A stretch of DNA of 64,000 bases, taken from Liolophura sinensis (taxonomy: Eukaryota > Mollusca > Polyplacophora > Chitonida > Chitonidae). Both the position numbers and the translations under genes were made by a program. How positions within the stretch are numbered: position 1 is the first letter of the stretch; the number at the start of each line of letters is the position of its first letter. Where the stretch lies: contig NC_088295.1 in NCBI RefSeq assembly GCF_032854445.1, positions 74,428,028 to 74,492,027 on the forward strand, given 5' to 3'. The notes under the pieces were generated by a model that was given only the letters and a program-made list of their open reading frames with translations, was not told the origin of the DNA and made no database searches. This document shows, piece by piece, positions 32,351 to 43,612 of this stretch.

Positions 32351-32869
32351 TTTGTCATCGACATCAACCTACATGTATATAGGCCTACGTGTATTAGACC
32401 ATGACTTACACCTTCTGTTTGCACATATTTGATATGATATCAAGGACAGAGGTTTAATCCTGTGTGTTCTTTGTAAATGTTGTGACTATTTGTGCCATAG
32501 CAGATATAACTCTTAATTGTCTTTAAAGCTGTCTTTAAATGATAACCTGAAAGAACTGGCCGTTGCTTTTTACCATTTATGAACTGATTTAACAAACAGA
32601 TAAAAATAGGTTGCTAGACGTGCATGATTCCAACGAGAAAAATAGATGATTGTTTTATTTATGCTGGATGTTGGATTGTATGGCAGCAGTATACAAATTA
32701 CCTATTATATACAACTTTTATATACAACAGACTGAAGTGACAGAAATTAATTTCTAACAATATAACTTCAGTTAGCTTTGAAAATGTGGCGTATGTTCAG
32801 ACACTGACATTTCCGCCACAGATATAATTTAACCAGGAAAGCTCGGAACACTTCAATGATGATATAAGA

Positions 32870-33050
32870 GGGAGGTAACCGAGGCAAGGTTGTCCGCCTG
32901 CACCTGGTGCCAAATTGTACCGCAGGTAGTCGGTGACCGACCAGGAGGTCATATGTCGGTCGGTGAGGTCACCAGGACGTCAAAGCCACTCGCTGATCAC
33001 GGGCGAACGTGTCACGTGACAGCTGATACTTAAAGCAGGGCATTGTATTT
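32870..33050. promoter_or_regulatory. GC-rich block with palindromes; possible control region
   Basis: Stands out from its AT-rich surroundings. Contains the perfect 12-bp palindrome TGTCACGTGACA (an E-box of the CLEAR/bHLH type), two AGGTCA nuclear-receptor half-sites, and TGACC with an inverted GGTCA. No gene start was recognised beside it, so the role is a guess. Confidence 0.3.
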
Positions 33051-34534
33051 GCTGTGAGCATTTAACATGTTAAGCACATTCACGATATGTAACTTCCTTA
33101 TATTTACAGGCCACAGTTACGAGTTTATCGAACTCAGTAAATCTGTTTGAAGTTGATTAATATACACGATTTTTAAAAAGTGATAAGGAGGTATTTTGCA
33201 AATAAATGAGCCACTGATATTTATACCCAAAACATGTATTTAAATAAACAATTTATCAGCAATACTGAGACACCTAATGTAGAACTGATATACACAAACA
33301 GGTTAAATCTGTAAAATGTAAATACAAACTAACAAGTTTGAATACAAATTTCAAATACACATACAAATCCGATTCACTCGTATGTCACACAAAACACCAG
33401 CGCATTTGATTTGTGCGTTTTGGTGATTGTCACGCCATGTTTTGAAACTACCCTATGTCCTATTCCTTCACATTTAGAAAAACAATCATATATGTTTGAG
33501 AAATATCAACATTAACGGGAGTTGTCCTACTCTAGTTTAATAGTATAGCGAAGATTATAGTTTCCCTATATCCACTTTCTTGCACATAAAACAAGTTTTC
33601 GGGAAAGTTTTAAAGACAATGAAAGATCAAGTTTGAAGATTAACTAATAAGAAATGCCTTATGCATTTAGGGGCAACGGATCGGTTGCATGAGAAAAGCA
33701 ACGAAAAAAGCGTTGGGTATCAATCTTTGTTTAGGAAAAAAAGGCTAAACTTGTATGGTTATTTTATATTCGAATAATATCAAATCTGGTTTATATCAAG
33801 CGCAACCGTAAGCGATTTGTAATGATTGTGTGATCAGAACTGTTATATTGGATTGTATAAAATGACCGTTTATTCTTCGCCGACATATTAATATTTCATC
33901 CTGATATTCATCATGGGTAAATTAACAAATGTGAACACGCTAAAGCGAGAAATACGATGACATCTGCGTTAATAAATTTGTAAAATCACCTTAAATGGTA
34001 TCGGACCCAGGCACAAATGATTCACAGTAATTCAGGGGCAACTTTTCAAGGGCTTCAATTTTAAATTTTTAAGTGTTTAATATCCATTATGCGTGCATGT
34101 GATTTCCCTGATGAGTTATCTCCCCTTAACTTGAAAGCTAATCGCGAACTGTAAATGAATGAAAGAAGCTCGTAGAAAAATTATACCTGTGGTTTTAAAT
34201 ATTATAAACCATCAATACTGTAATAACACCTCCTGCTTCATTTAGCTCTTTGTGTAAAACTAGACTTAATTTACGAAAAAGAATCAATATTTTTACTAGG
34301 ATTTATTATTCATGTTTAAATACCAACAAATAAATGTGGAAGTTTTATCTTAGTGTTTATGAGCCGTTTCGACATTAGCAAGCATTGATAACTAATTAGA
34401 AGCTGTAGATTTTGACTATGGGTATGAATTTTCTGACCATCATTGAGACAAAAGTTGAATGCTTGAAACAAAAACTTTATAATTATCACAATTTGTGGAT
34501 TTTTGTTGTACATGTATATTGTTTCGACCACACT
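33051..34534. other. Intergenic, no gene seen
   Basis: AT-rich without supported exons or clear repeats. Confidence 0.45.
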
Positions 34535-34625
34535 ATGTATTTATTTGTTTACGCCGATGTTTTGCGCCGTTCTCAAGAATTTTACACTTATACGACAGCG
34601 GTACAGCATTATGGTGGGAGGAAAA
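34535..34625 (-). mobile_element. SINE-A, minus, short fragment
   Basis: Tail-side part: TTTGCGCCGTTCTCAAGAAT, then TTATACGACAGC and CATTATGGTGGGAGGAAA. Confidence 0.8.
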
Positions 34626-34926
34626 AAACAATTTCTTGATATCTGATCATAGACGTCGTGGGATACGACTATACTAAAGCCTGCGCACCTGTACATGTTT
34701 ACTGGCGTTAAATATTTGATGACAAAATAAAGATATTTGAGTCAGAGTACGTTTATATTGAAAATATCTATTTACATTCACGTCCTTGTACTAAAATTAC
34801 AAAACATGAATGATAATGTATGACTATATGGCGCCTCCTATATACGTACAGAAATTGAGATATACGTGGTTTCATTCAATACGTGATTTTGATGTCGAAC
34901 TTAGAGTTTGCTATCATATAGATAAG

Positions 34927-35164
34927 TTATTGAAGTAAACAATCAGAGATTTGAAACCTCTCGAGGATATCCAACAGAGCATTCATAGCCGTTTGTACAT
35001 CACCTGATGTTGCTTTTCTTTGAAAAGCTTGTAACTTCCGTAAAATGTCCTCATCCACCCAACCAGCTGGGCATATGTCTGTCCAGTCGTGATGGTCAGT
35101 CCTATAGCAGGCACCCAGCCCGTCAACACCAACACTTCTCTCATTGTCATTAGTTTCCTGGCAA
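34927..35164 (-). CDS. Orphan last exon of an unrecognised protein
   Basis: After an acceptor-like TTATTTGCCAG, one frame gives ETNDNERSVGVDGLG, ACYRTDHHDWTDICPAGWVD, EDILRKLQAFQRKATSG, then DVQTAMNALLDILERF and a stop at 34927. The residue mix (Trp, His and Cys spacing, amphipathic helix) looks like real coding sequence and is no known family to me. A different frame runs open upstream (KSQSDKKPGGREGIIELFA), so either an intron ends here or a frame break does. It lies divergently upstream of gene B. Confidence 0.42.
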
Positions 35165-35457
35165 ATAATTCAATTATACCCTCTCTCCCACCCGGCTTCT
35201 TATCTGACTGGGATTTAGGCTCTACTGAATCGTAACAATAAAATAGGCGGTGTTGCAGTATGTATTCCGACGTATGTTTAACAGGATATGACGACAAAAT
35301 GGAAAATTTATGCATTATTTGAGAGACCAACGTGCGAAACACAATAGTACTAAATTCACTCGTATATATCACTGGCCGATGTCAGAGTAATCACAATGAA
35401 AGAATTCTTTTGTTTTAAAACAATGCTCTCTTCCTCGCTCTCTGTTTTTTTATAGAG

Positions 35458-35465
35458 TATAAATA
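35458..35465 (+). promoter_or_regulatory. TATA box of gene B
   Basis: TATAAATA 95 bp upstream of the gene B ATG. Confidence 0.8.
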
Positions 35466-35552
35466 CTAGCTGACTGTTTTTTTCTTCAGTCACTCATATA
35501 TGTATCTGGATTTACACTGACTCAGTTTATATCGAAAGTAATCTTTGACGCC

Positions 35553-38380
35553 ATGAGGAGTTTACTGCTTCTGGCATTGCTGGCCACAATTGGCAGTTTG
35601 GAGGCCAAGAGATATTTCTATAGATCGCGTTACAGCTGGAAGCCTAAACACCCTGCGCCCCCACCACCACCAGCTGTTATGTACAAACCAGCACCAGCCC
35701 CGGCGCCGACACCATGTCCAACACCAGCTCCAACACCGGCACCTACGCCAGCACCGACACCGGCACCGACACCAGCTCCAACACCGGCACCGACACCGGC
35801 GCCGACACCAGCGCCGACTACAACGGCATCTGCAACGACAACGGCTCCGGCGCCGACGACGACGGCACAGCAAAGTAAGAACTGGTGCATGAGTAAGCCT
35901 ACGGTCTTAAGGGGCGTACATTTATGTGCTGTTATATTCAGTTGCCGTGGGATATTTATATTTTTGTTTTATATTCGGGGTGGGAGTGGAGGGATCCGTG
36001 TCTTAGAGCAGACGGGTTATTGCGTTTGGAAATGTGTAAGTTTTCAACAGCTTTCTCATAAGAAAACCACCAATACACCTGTATGTTGTCTCGCTGACGA
36101 TGGTCATAGGCTCTAAATATGCATCTGATATTTTCCCATTTCTGTGAATAAGGTAGAACTTAAAACGTTTCAAATTAATTGTATGTACATGGTTGGAAGA
36201 TGGTAACCTTCTACGGTTAAGTTGTCTGCTACTAGTAAATCGCTAAGCTGTCTCATGCCAAACCCTCTCGGCCCAAACCGCAATCATCGCGCTGTTCAGG
36301 TTATACAAATACATCTTTTGTGGTTCATTTTAGCGATTAATCGGCAGTTTCTATATAACAAATGTCACAGTCAGTGAAAAATTCATTAGGGATTCCGAAG
36401 GTTTATATGGGAATGAGAATCAGCACCGAACAATGCTTAAAATTAACTAATTTTTATGATGTAATTTTTTCTGTAATTTTTTTTGAAGTGAAGAATTTAA
36501 AGTTTGCTCCTTTGTCTTTCTCGCATACAAGGGGTGGCTTTTATCCTGTTTTCTCTTATAAAATACAGTAAAATTATTGAAACGCCATGCTCAAGCAGAG
36601 ACCTGTGCTTTCTGTGACGTTCGCGATTACTAGGTCAGCACTGTTCTCATTCTAGAAGTCATCACCACAAAACTGAAGCAGTCGAACCGACAGTCGAATG
36701 CCTACATCAGCCTCAGTGGTGCTTAGATTTATTTCCATTTGTTTCAGAGTCTAATGAATCTAGTTGTGCAAAGATCCTGTTGTAATTTTGTAAATATTTA
36801 ACAGTGGTCCAAATCACCAGCACAACACCTCCGGAAGCTACGACCTGAACCAGGACTACCCGGCCGTGCATCTGCAGGCCACTTAAACTGCAAATGATAT
36901 AGCAGGCTTATTGTATCAACAGTTCAAGCAGTGGAAGAACTATCCTTCCAGTATGTCCAATTTCCGAGAATGCTATTTATCACTTGGTCCTTCATCGCCG
37001 AAGTCCACAACTGCTTAGACTATTATCGACGTTGGAGACCTAGAGGAAACGTGACGTCACCTTGCTTGATAATGGTGGCGCTGAAAATGTGTCAAGACGA
37101 AATTTCACTAAACTTTTTCACTAAACCTCAAAAAAAATCTTAAAAACTTTGTAATGGTAGTCTTTCAGCGCACAAAAAAAACATAAGTCAGGCGCTGTCT
37201 TTCACTTTAACGGATTTTACAATGGTCTCGTTTATGACTAAGGTATTAATCAAGCTATCGATGAGTTAATCAAGGATTGACACCAGGAGATTTACCAGGC
37301 ATGCGGCTAGGAACTATAGTGGGGCATTCATCCGCTTAACCACTGATACATACACTGGTGAAGCAGTGTGCTAAATGAAGTAAATCATAACCAAAAGCTC
37401 GAAATTTTTTTTAAAATTATCTGTGCATACAATATTTTCTAGTCCCCAGTTTCTAGTCATATTCCTACTAATTTGTTTTGCCTTACAAGTGCCCCATTTT
37501 TATCAGCTACTGGAAACTGGATTTAAGAATGAATTATTAAAGAATGTTGTGCGGTTGATAAATTTTGAAAATTAAACTCTTAAGGCACATAAAATAATTG
37601 TAACATATCTGTACACCTTAATGAGCTTACGTGAAGGTCTTTCTTTGGGAAGATTTTCTGTATTCAGATAATTCAAAGTTGTTCTTTGTTCAATCAAGGC
37701 TAACCTTCCGGGTATTACAGGTTGTTCTGAAAATTGATCGGGCTATTATGTAGTCTAAACGTCCTTCGTCTTTTACTACTGATATACATATGTGAACGTC
37801 GGACTTGGCGCTTAGAACTAATTAACTTCTTTGTGCATTATGAAATACCGTGGATCTATTTTTCATTCAAATGGATATAAGCATTAAATGATATTCGGTC
37901 TGAAACTCATCTGTGAAAACGTGCATTGTTTGCATTCATATCCTGCAATATTAGAAACTAGAAAAACTCTTTCTAAAAAGTAATTAATCTTTAATTATAC
38001 ATACATGTATTCGACCTGGATTTTTTTTAATCTATTCATTTCATTCATTGTTTGCTAAGTCTTTGCTTGTTTTTCTGTGTTAACTTGCAGGGTGTATAGC
38101 AGATGCCGGCGGCATTTGTGCCGAGTCGTGTAACATCGGAACTTTTACGGAAGAAGATTCTTCCCTGTCTTGTGAAGGGAACCAGGGCACGGTGTGCTGT
38201 CTGGAGCCTGGCACTCGACGAGGGCTGATACTCGGCAGACGAAACCGTCAACTTAATAGAGCAAACAACCGAGGACGGAACAGTCGACGGAATGGTAGAC
38301 GGAACGGAAGACGAAATGGAAGGCGGAACGGCAGACGGAATTCCAGGCGTAACAGTGGATTTAGTCAGAGAGCTGGATAG
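35553..38380 (+). CDS. Gene B: secreted Ala-Pro-Thr protein with Cys module and basic RRN tail
   Basis: Two exons, 203 residues. Exon 1 (35553-35874) encodes the signal peptide [18 protein letters not shown] and the motif [10 protein letters not shown] shared with genes C and D. A proline run and about ten APTP repeats (threonine also as TTT) follow. It ends CAGCAAA|GTAAGA in phase 1. Exon 2 (38091-38380), after TAACTTGCAG, is also phase 1 and encodes [27 protein letters not shown], then [10 protein letters not shown]-x7-C-x3-C-x13-C-x7-CC. It adds a strongly basic tail of RRNG/RRNS repeats (about 38270-38370). One extra cysteine in the repeat body (TPCPTP) makes the total odd, so linkage to another chain is possible. 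The Thr/Pro body is a likely O-glycosylation substrate. Family: sister of A, C, D, E and G. Function not proven. Confidence 0.9.
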
Positions 38381-38580
38381 AGTTAGAATCAACTAATGTT
38401 TAGACAGTACGAGACTGCTGCAAACACTGCAAGCCTCGAACTGACACTAGATTTCCGTTATACATGTAGTTGCAAATCAGAAATTTAACGGTCTTGCCTC
38501 GCTTTGCGATATGGATGACATACATTTTCATTATATTAGAACATATATTACTATAGACAAAGATAGATTTATTGTTGTCT

Positions 38581-38586
38581 AATAAA
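38581..38586 (+). terminator. Poly(A) signal of gene B
   Basis: AATAAA about 200 bp after the stop. Confidence 0.65.
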
Positions 38587-38744
38587 ATTGTTTCAAATTT
38601 GCTTGGATTTCTTTGCTGATTTGTTTCACGTTTCATCTGAGAATGACGGAAAGATATAGTATGGCCTGTTATTGTAGACTTACTTACATACGTACACATA
38701 GACATATACATGTGAGATGAAACACACACCTGCAATTATGAATA

Positions 38745-39085
38745 TTTATTTATTTGTTGATATGATGGATGGTTAACGTCATGCGCGAGATTTTTTCACT
38801 TATGCGATGGCGGTCAGTTTTATGAGTAACGGTATTGCCCGGCGTAAACCACCGACATCTGACAATTTTATGACAAACTTTCCCACATGTGACATACATA
38901 AATGCACACCCTATTGGTGGAAAGCAAATTGTTTTGAACGAACGTTAGATTGCACAAACCCTCCCCTCAAGCACTGATAGCGGAGAAACTTACAACTTCG
39001 CTGTCCAAGGCCAGGATTGAACCGGTGCCTCGTGTGCTCTATCTGTCGTAACAACTTAAAGCACTAGACCACAGCCCGCTCCCCT
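38745..39085 (-). mobile_element. SINE-B, minus, nearly complete
   Basis: Tail at the left (ATTTATTTATTTG), body with ATGGCGGTCAGTTTTATGAG and GCGTAAACCACCGACATCTG, and a tRNA-like head at the right. On the minus strand this reads GGGCTGTGGTCTAGTGC, with box B GGTTCAATCCTGG. The best reference copy for the other SINE-B fragments. Confidence 0.8.
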
Positions 39086-39474
39086 ATCCATGAATAAGGT
39101 GAGGTGTCCATCTCTTTCTGGAAATTAAGGATGTTTTTCTCTTTTACTCTCAAGTTAGAACCGTGAGTGAGCTGGAGCTCACGTGGTTCCGCGCAATACG
39201 CCAGGCTAGCTGCTGTTAGAATAGTAATGATGGCACAGATCACTGAACACTTACCTGTTCGTGGTGAAGATGATGGGTGTGTAATGATCAGAAAATTCCC
39301 CTTGATATGTAACTCACAGATCATATTTCCCCGTGTCAGGACCCAAGTCTTGTGTTTAGACATAGCGAATCGCTCCGGTGGCTGTAGGTTGAAGTCAGTG
39401 AATGGTGGAATGTATTTAGACCAATATTAAGGATTTTAAATGATGCATTCATATAAAAATATCTTAGTACATGA

Positions 39475-39620
39475 CACACCTAAAGACGTGTACAGCAACC
39501 TAGTGATGGTCGTGGGTTTCCTCCAGGCTGTGCCCGGTTTCCTCTCACCATTATGCTGGCCGCCGTGAAATAAGTGATAATATCCTTGAGTACGACGTAA
39601 AACCACAATCAAATTTGCAA
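39475..39620 (+). mobile_element. SINE-A, plus, 5'-truncated
   Basis: GATGGTCGTGGGTTTCCTCC through a diverged AATCAAA tail. Confidence 0.85.
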
Positions 39621-41689
39621 TCGCAATCAATAAATCAACCCATGTACACGAAACGAAAGGAGTACGATTTCCTAAAAAGATGTTCATTCCTAAGGACATT
39701 CCAAACTAATTATCAGTAAATCAGTCATTTAGTTAGTCAGGCGACAGCTTTGGCTTAAACCATGGTGCTATGGAGCCTGCAAGTTGCTACCATTTAAGCA
39801 TTTACACAAAGAGTTAAAATCAAGTCGCAAGTAGTAAGCAAGGTGAGATATGTACACATCATATGCAGAACCCTTTGATATATTTGCTGATCGCACAGAA
39901 CAGCAGCGTCCTTCAAAAGGTCTCTGAAAAATGAAGCTTAAAACTTTTTTCACATCAAACCGTTGATAAGGTTATGTGAGGAAAAAGGGTTTTATCCTTT
40001 ATTATGTCCTTGGCACTCCGGCTTAATCGATCCATAAACTTGACCGTCAACGTATTAGCGAAAAATCCTTGAATACAGCATTAATACAACAATCAGATCA
40101 ACTGATAGTCTGAATTTTTGACCGATGACTGCGGTAGAGCCCTTTATGGTTCTTGGTAGAGCCCTTTCAGGTGGGTTCTGTATGCAACCATTTTAAACTG
40201 TAGGCCTACATATAGATTGTCTACATGCAGATAACAAACAACACAACTAATCATTTTAAATGGTTATTTGGTAGAAACCCTAATATATCACATGTGTTTT
40301 ACTTATGCGACCAGTAATTTGGTTTCTCAAAGCATTTGAATTTGATTAATGCGGCAAGAATGGTACCAATACGCCCCCGTGCTATGGCATCCTCTAGTTT
40401 GCACTAAATGTTAAATGTATTGACAACACAACATTTCGTTACACCATGGCTCGCATAGAATCAAACCTATCGGGTTTTAAATAACTTATTTTTATGCCAG
40501 CGCAAGGTAAGTAATTGAACTGATCATCGTAGAAGCCACTGGTCACTTTTTCACACTTCTTTCTATACTTGAGATTTTATTTGCATTGCTTTTATGTAGT
40601 ATTGATGTCACCGAATAAAAAGGCATCCGTATCTTTTGTGATGTAACTTACAATATTTGTTTAAGTATTTCATGGTAGACATTATGCCACAGTGCATAGC
40701 AAGGTACAAGCTGCTCAAGTCCCGGACAGGGAACAATATCCACCTTTGTAACAACACATCATCTTTGATGCCATTAATTATAGGAGCTCACAGTGTTTGA
40801 TGTAAGAGGGTTGTTTACAGAAAGTCGCTATTTTATCTCGGGATGGACAAAGTGCTCTTTTAAACCATGCAGATCAAAGTCTGATGGTGTAGAGAGTTTA
40901 TTTGTTCCACTAGCCATGCCTTATTTACACTCAGAAATTGAAACTAAATGCATCTATTGTATTAGGCCTTGAATGGTTTTTGCCTTTGTCTCTGTCTATA
41001 TTAAGTTTTTCTGTATCACCAGGATACTCGACACGGATGGTCAGTATGTTGGGATAATGGGCAGAGAACTTTGTGTTATTAAAGCCAAAGGAAAGGCTGA
41101 CATACAGCCTGTCAGATGAACGACCATTAAACAAACTTCAGGAATATAGCTGGATTTTTTTATCCTTTTTATTGTATTTTTTTTTACAAAGTACAAAGTG
41201 CATTTGAAACCATGGATTCTACGATGGTCATTTCTGATCACATGTCAAGATTAGGTTTTTGCCACTCGACACAAAATGATGGCGAGACTTCTGCTTTCAA
41301 AGTATGCATAAAATTAGGGCTATGAATGCATTCCCGGAATTTATAGAAATATTTTCCGGGGCAGTGGTAATTCATACTTCATGTTAATGTTTTCTGTGCT
41401 TCTCACAGTACATTTCTCCTATATTAAAGTGCATGATCCTCCAATGTGCAAGTCATCACGGATATATGCACATAAACTGTTATATGCTTATTCACTGTTT
41501 GGTCAACCATAAAAGGTCACGACTGTGATTCTGTAATTGTTTGGTCATCTTTAGTATAAGGTATATGCCATCTGTTGTTATTATGGACGACTTGATCCGT
41601 GTTTTATATCAGGACTTCATCGGGTATCAAATATATCCAGGAGAGGAAACAAAACTAACTTACTAACTTAACATTACGAATATCCACGA
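39621..41689. other. Intergenic, no gene seen
   Basis: About 2 kb of AT-rich sequence. The open frames at 40931 and 41041 lack signal, promoter or splice support. Confidence 0.45.
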
Positions 41690-42560
41690 GGAGGGTTGGA
41701 GGGTGATGAGGTAGGGGTGTTTGGGTTCGGAGTCGGGGCTGAAACACCTTACTGACTTGATAACTTTACATTAGGGATATCCACGAGGAGGGTTGGAGGG
41801 TGATGAGGTAGATGTGTTTGGGTTGGGAGTCGGGGCTGAAACACCTTACTGACTTGATAACTTTACATTAGGGATATCCACGATGAGGGTTGGAGGGTTA
41901 CGAGGTAGATGTGTTTGGGTTGGGAGTCGGGGCTGAAACACCTTACTGATTACATTAGGGATATCCACGATGAGGGTTGGAGGGTGATGAGGTAGATGTG
42001 TTTGGGTTGGGAGTCGGGGCTGAAACACCTTACTGATTACATTAGGGATATCCACGATGAGGGTTGGAGGGTGATGAGGTAGATGTGTTTGGGTTGGGAG
42101 TCGGGGCTGAAACACCTTACTGATTACATTAGGGATATCCACGATGAGGGTTGGAGGGTTACGAGGTAGATGTGTTTGGGTTGGGAGTCGGGGCTGAAAC
42201 ACCTTACTGATTACATTAGGGATATCCGCGATGAGGGTTGGAGGGTGATGAGGTAGATGTGTTTGGGTTGGGAGTCGGGGCTGAAGCACCTTACTGATTA
42301 CATTAGGGATATCCACGATGAGGGTTGGAGGGTTACGAGGTAGATGTGTTTGGGTTGGGAGTCGGGGCTGAAACACCTTACTGACTTGATAACTTTACAT
42401 TAGGGATATCCACGATGAGGGTTGGAGGGTTACGAGGTAGATGTGTTTGGGTTGGGAGTCGGGGCTGAAACACCTTACTGATTACATAAGGGATATCCAC
42501 GAGAAGGGTTGGGGGGATAGGAGGTAGGGGTGTTTGGGTCGGGGTCGGGTTAGGGGGGGG
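41670..42560. repeat. 87/97-bp G-rich minisatellite, about 10 copies
   Basis: Unit: GGGATATCCACGATGAGGGT, then TGGAGGGTGATGAGGTAGAT, GTGTTTGGGTTGGGAGTCGG and GGCTGAAACACCTTACTGA. Some units carry an extra CTTGATAACT and are 97 bp. Several 87-bp units keep one minus-strand frame open (176 residues), which follows from the unit length and is not evidence of a gene. Confidence 0.95.
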
Positions 42561-43530
42561 GGTAGTTGAAACACTTTACTACCGACGATAACTTTACATT
42601 AGGGATATCCACGAATACGGTTGGGTGTTTGGGGGCTGGGGGAGGGAAATACCACATGTATGGGCATATCAACAAAAGTAGCAACAACGCCCAATTTACT
42701 TGGCATCTGTACAACAGGGATATTTACGCGGGAAAGCAAAAACACCATAGGTCTTTTGCCTATACAGCAGAAACATCCACCAGTCCCTGACAATGAATAA
42801 ATAAATACATTATAAACAGACTACACCATAGAGAATAAAGTCAAAGCAGCAATGACAGTCTGGTAGATGGCAAATGGCCACATTTAAACAGTGAAATACG
42901 GTCTCAATTTACCTTAGTTAGAGTATTATTCTAACTGTTGATGTGAATTACACGGGGTTCTGGATCTTTCACCAGTGTGCGTGCACGCCTTTACGTTGCA
43001 GTGAGAAAGTTTGTCAGTAGCTTGCTAATTGAAACCTGTTTAAAAAAATTAGGTTTCCTATTTGTTGAATATCTATTTGCAGAAAATATGCTTTACCACA
43101 GTAACTACGCATTCAAACACGGTTCTTCCCCATATGCCCGTGTTGTCACATCACACCTTGTGGTCCATTTCCGGTTGTTTGATCGGGTGATATTTTTATA
43201 ACAGCTTCCTGGCTGGATACATAGTGTCCACCGGAGACATACCCAGACGATTCATTGAAGCCAGGGAATTTGACGCAAGCGGATAATGCATGCCTTTAAC
43301 GAGTATCTATGCCGTTTGTCTTGTCTTAAAGATTAAAGCTTTCCTTAACGGCTTGAGTGTCAAATAAAGAGTAATATTTTATGAATGAAAGCTCGCAGGT
43401 CTTTATGGGGAAGAGGCTGCAAACATAAAACTGCGAAAATATCTCGCTTTAAAATTCGAAATGTGTCAGATTCCTGTGAGACTCACTTTGTCGGATGTCA
43501 GAACTAAAAGAAATAAAAATACAACATTGC
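42561..43530. other. Intergenic upstream of gene C
   Basis: A decayed minisatellite edge, then unique AT-rich DNA. No exon recognised. Confidence 0.45.
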
Positions 43531-43538
43531 TATATAAA
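43531..43538 (+). promoter_or_regulatory. TATA box of gene C
   Basis: TATATAAA 82 bp upstream of the gene C ATG. Confidence 0.75.
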
Positions 43539-43612
43539 TGTGATTTCAAACCATAATACTCTTTTGATATCGATTAAGGCTTAATATTGCCATTTGAATT
43601 AAGACCAGGAAT

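Noticed and set aside
36810-36885. An exon-like stretch in the gene B intron, after TTTAACAG
   Set aside because: All three frames stop quickly and none continues the Cys module. The exon at 38091 explains the gene fully.
39064-39363. A minus-strand frame with a hydrophobic stretch (CSVICAIITILTAASLAYC) and a phase-1 donor-like CAG|GTAAGT
   Set aside because: The hydrophobic part lies after the donor and has no suitable start codon, and the frame runs into SINE-B. Insufficient support for a gene.
41846-42376. A 176-residue Pro-rich frame in the 87-bp array
   Set aside because: An in-frame consequence of the 87-bp unit. Units of 97 bp interrupt it and there is no leader or promoter.
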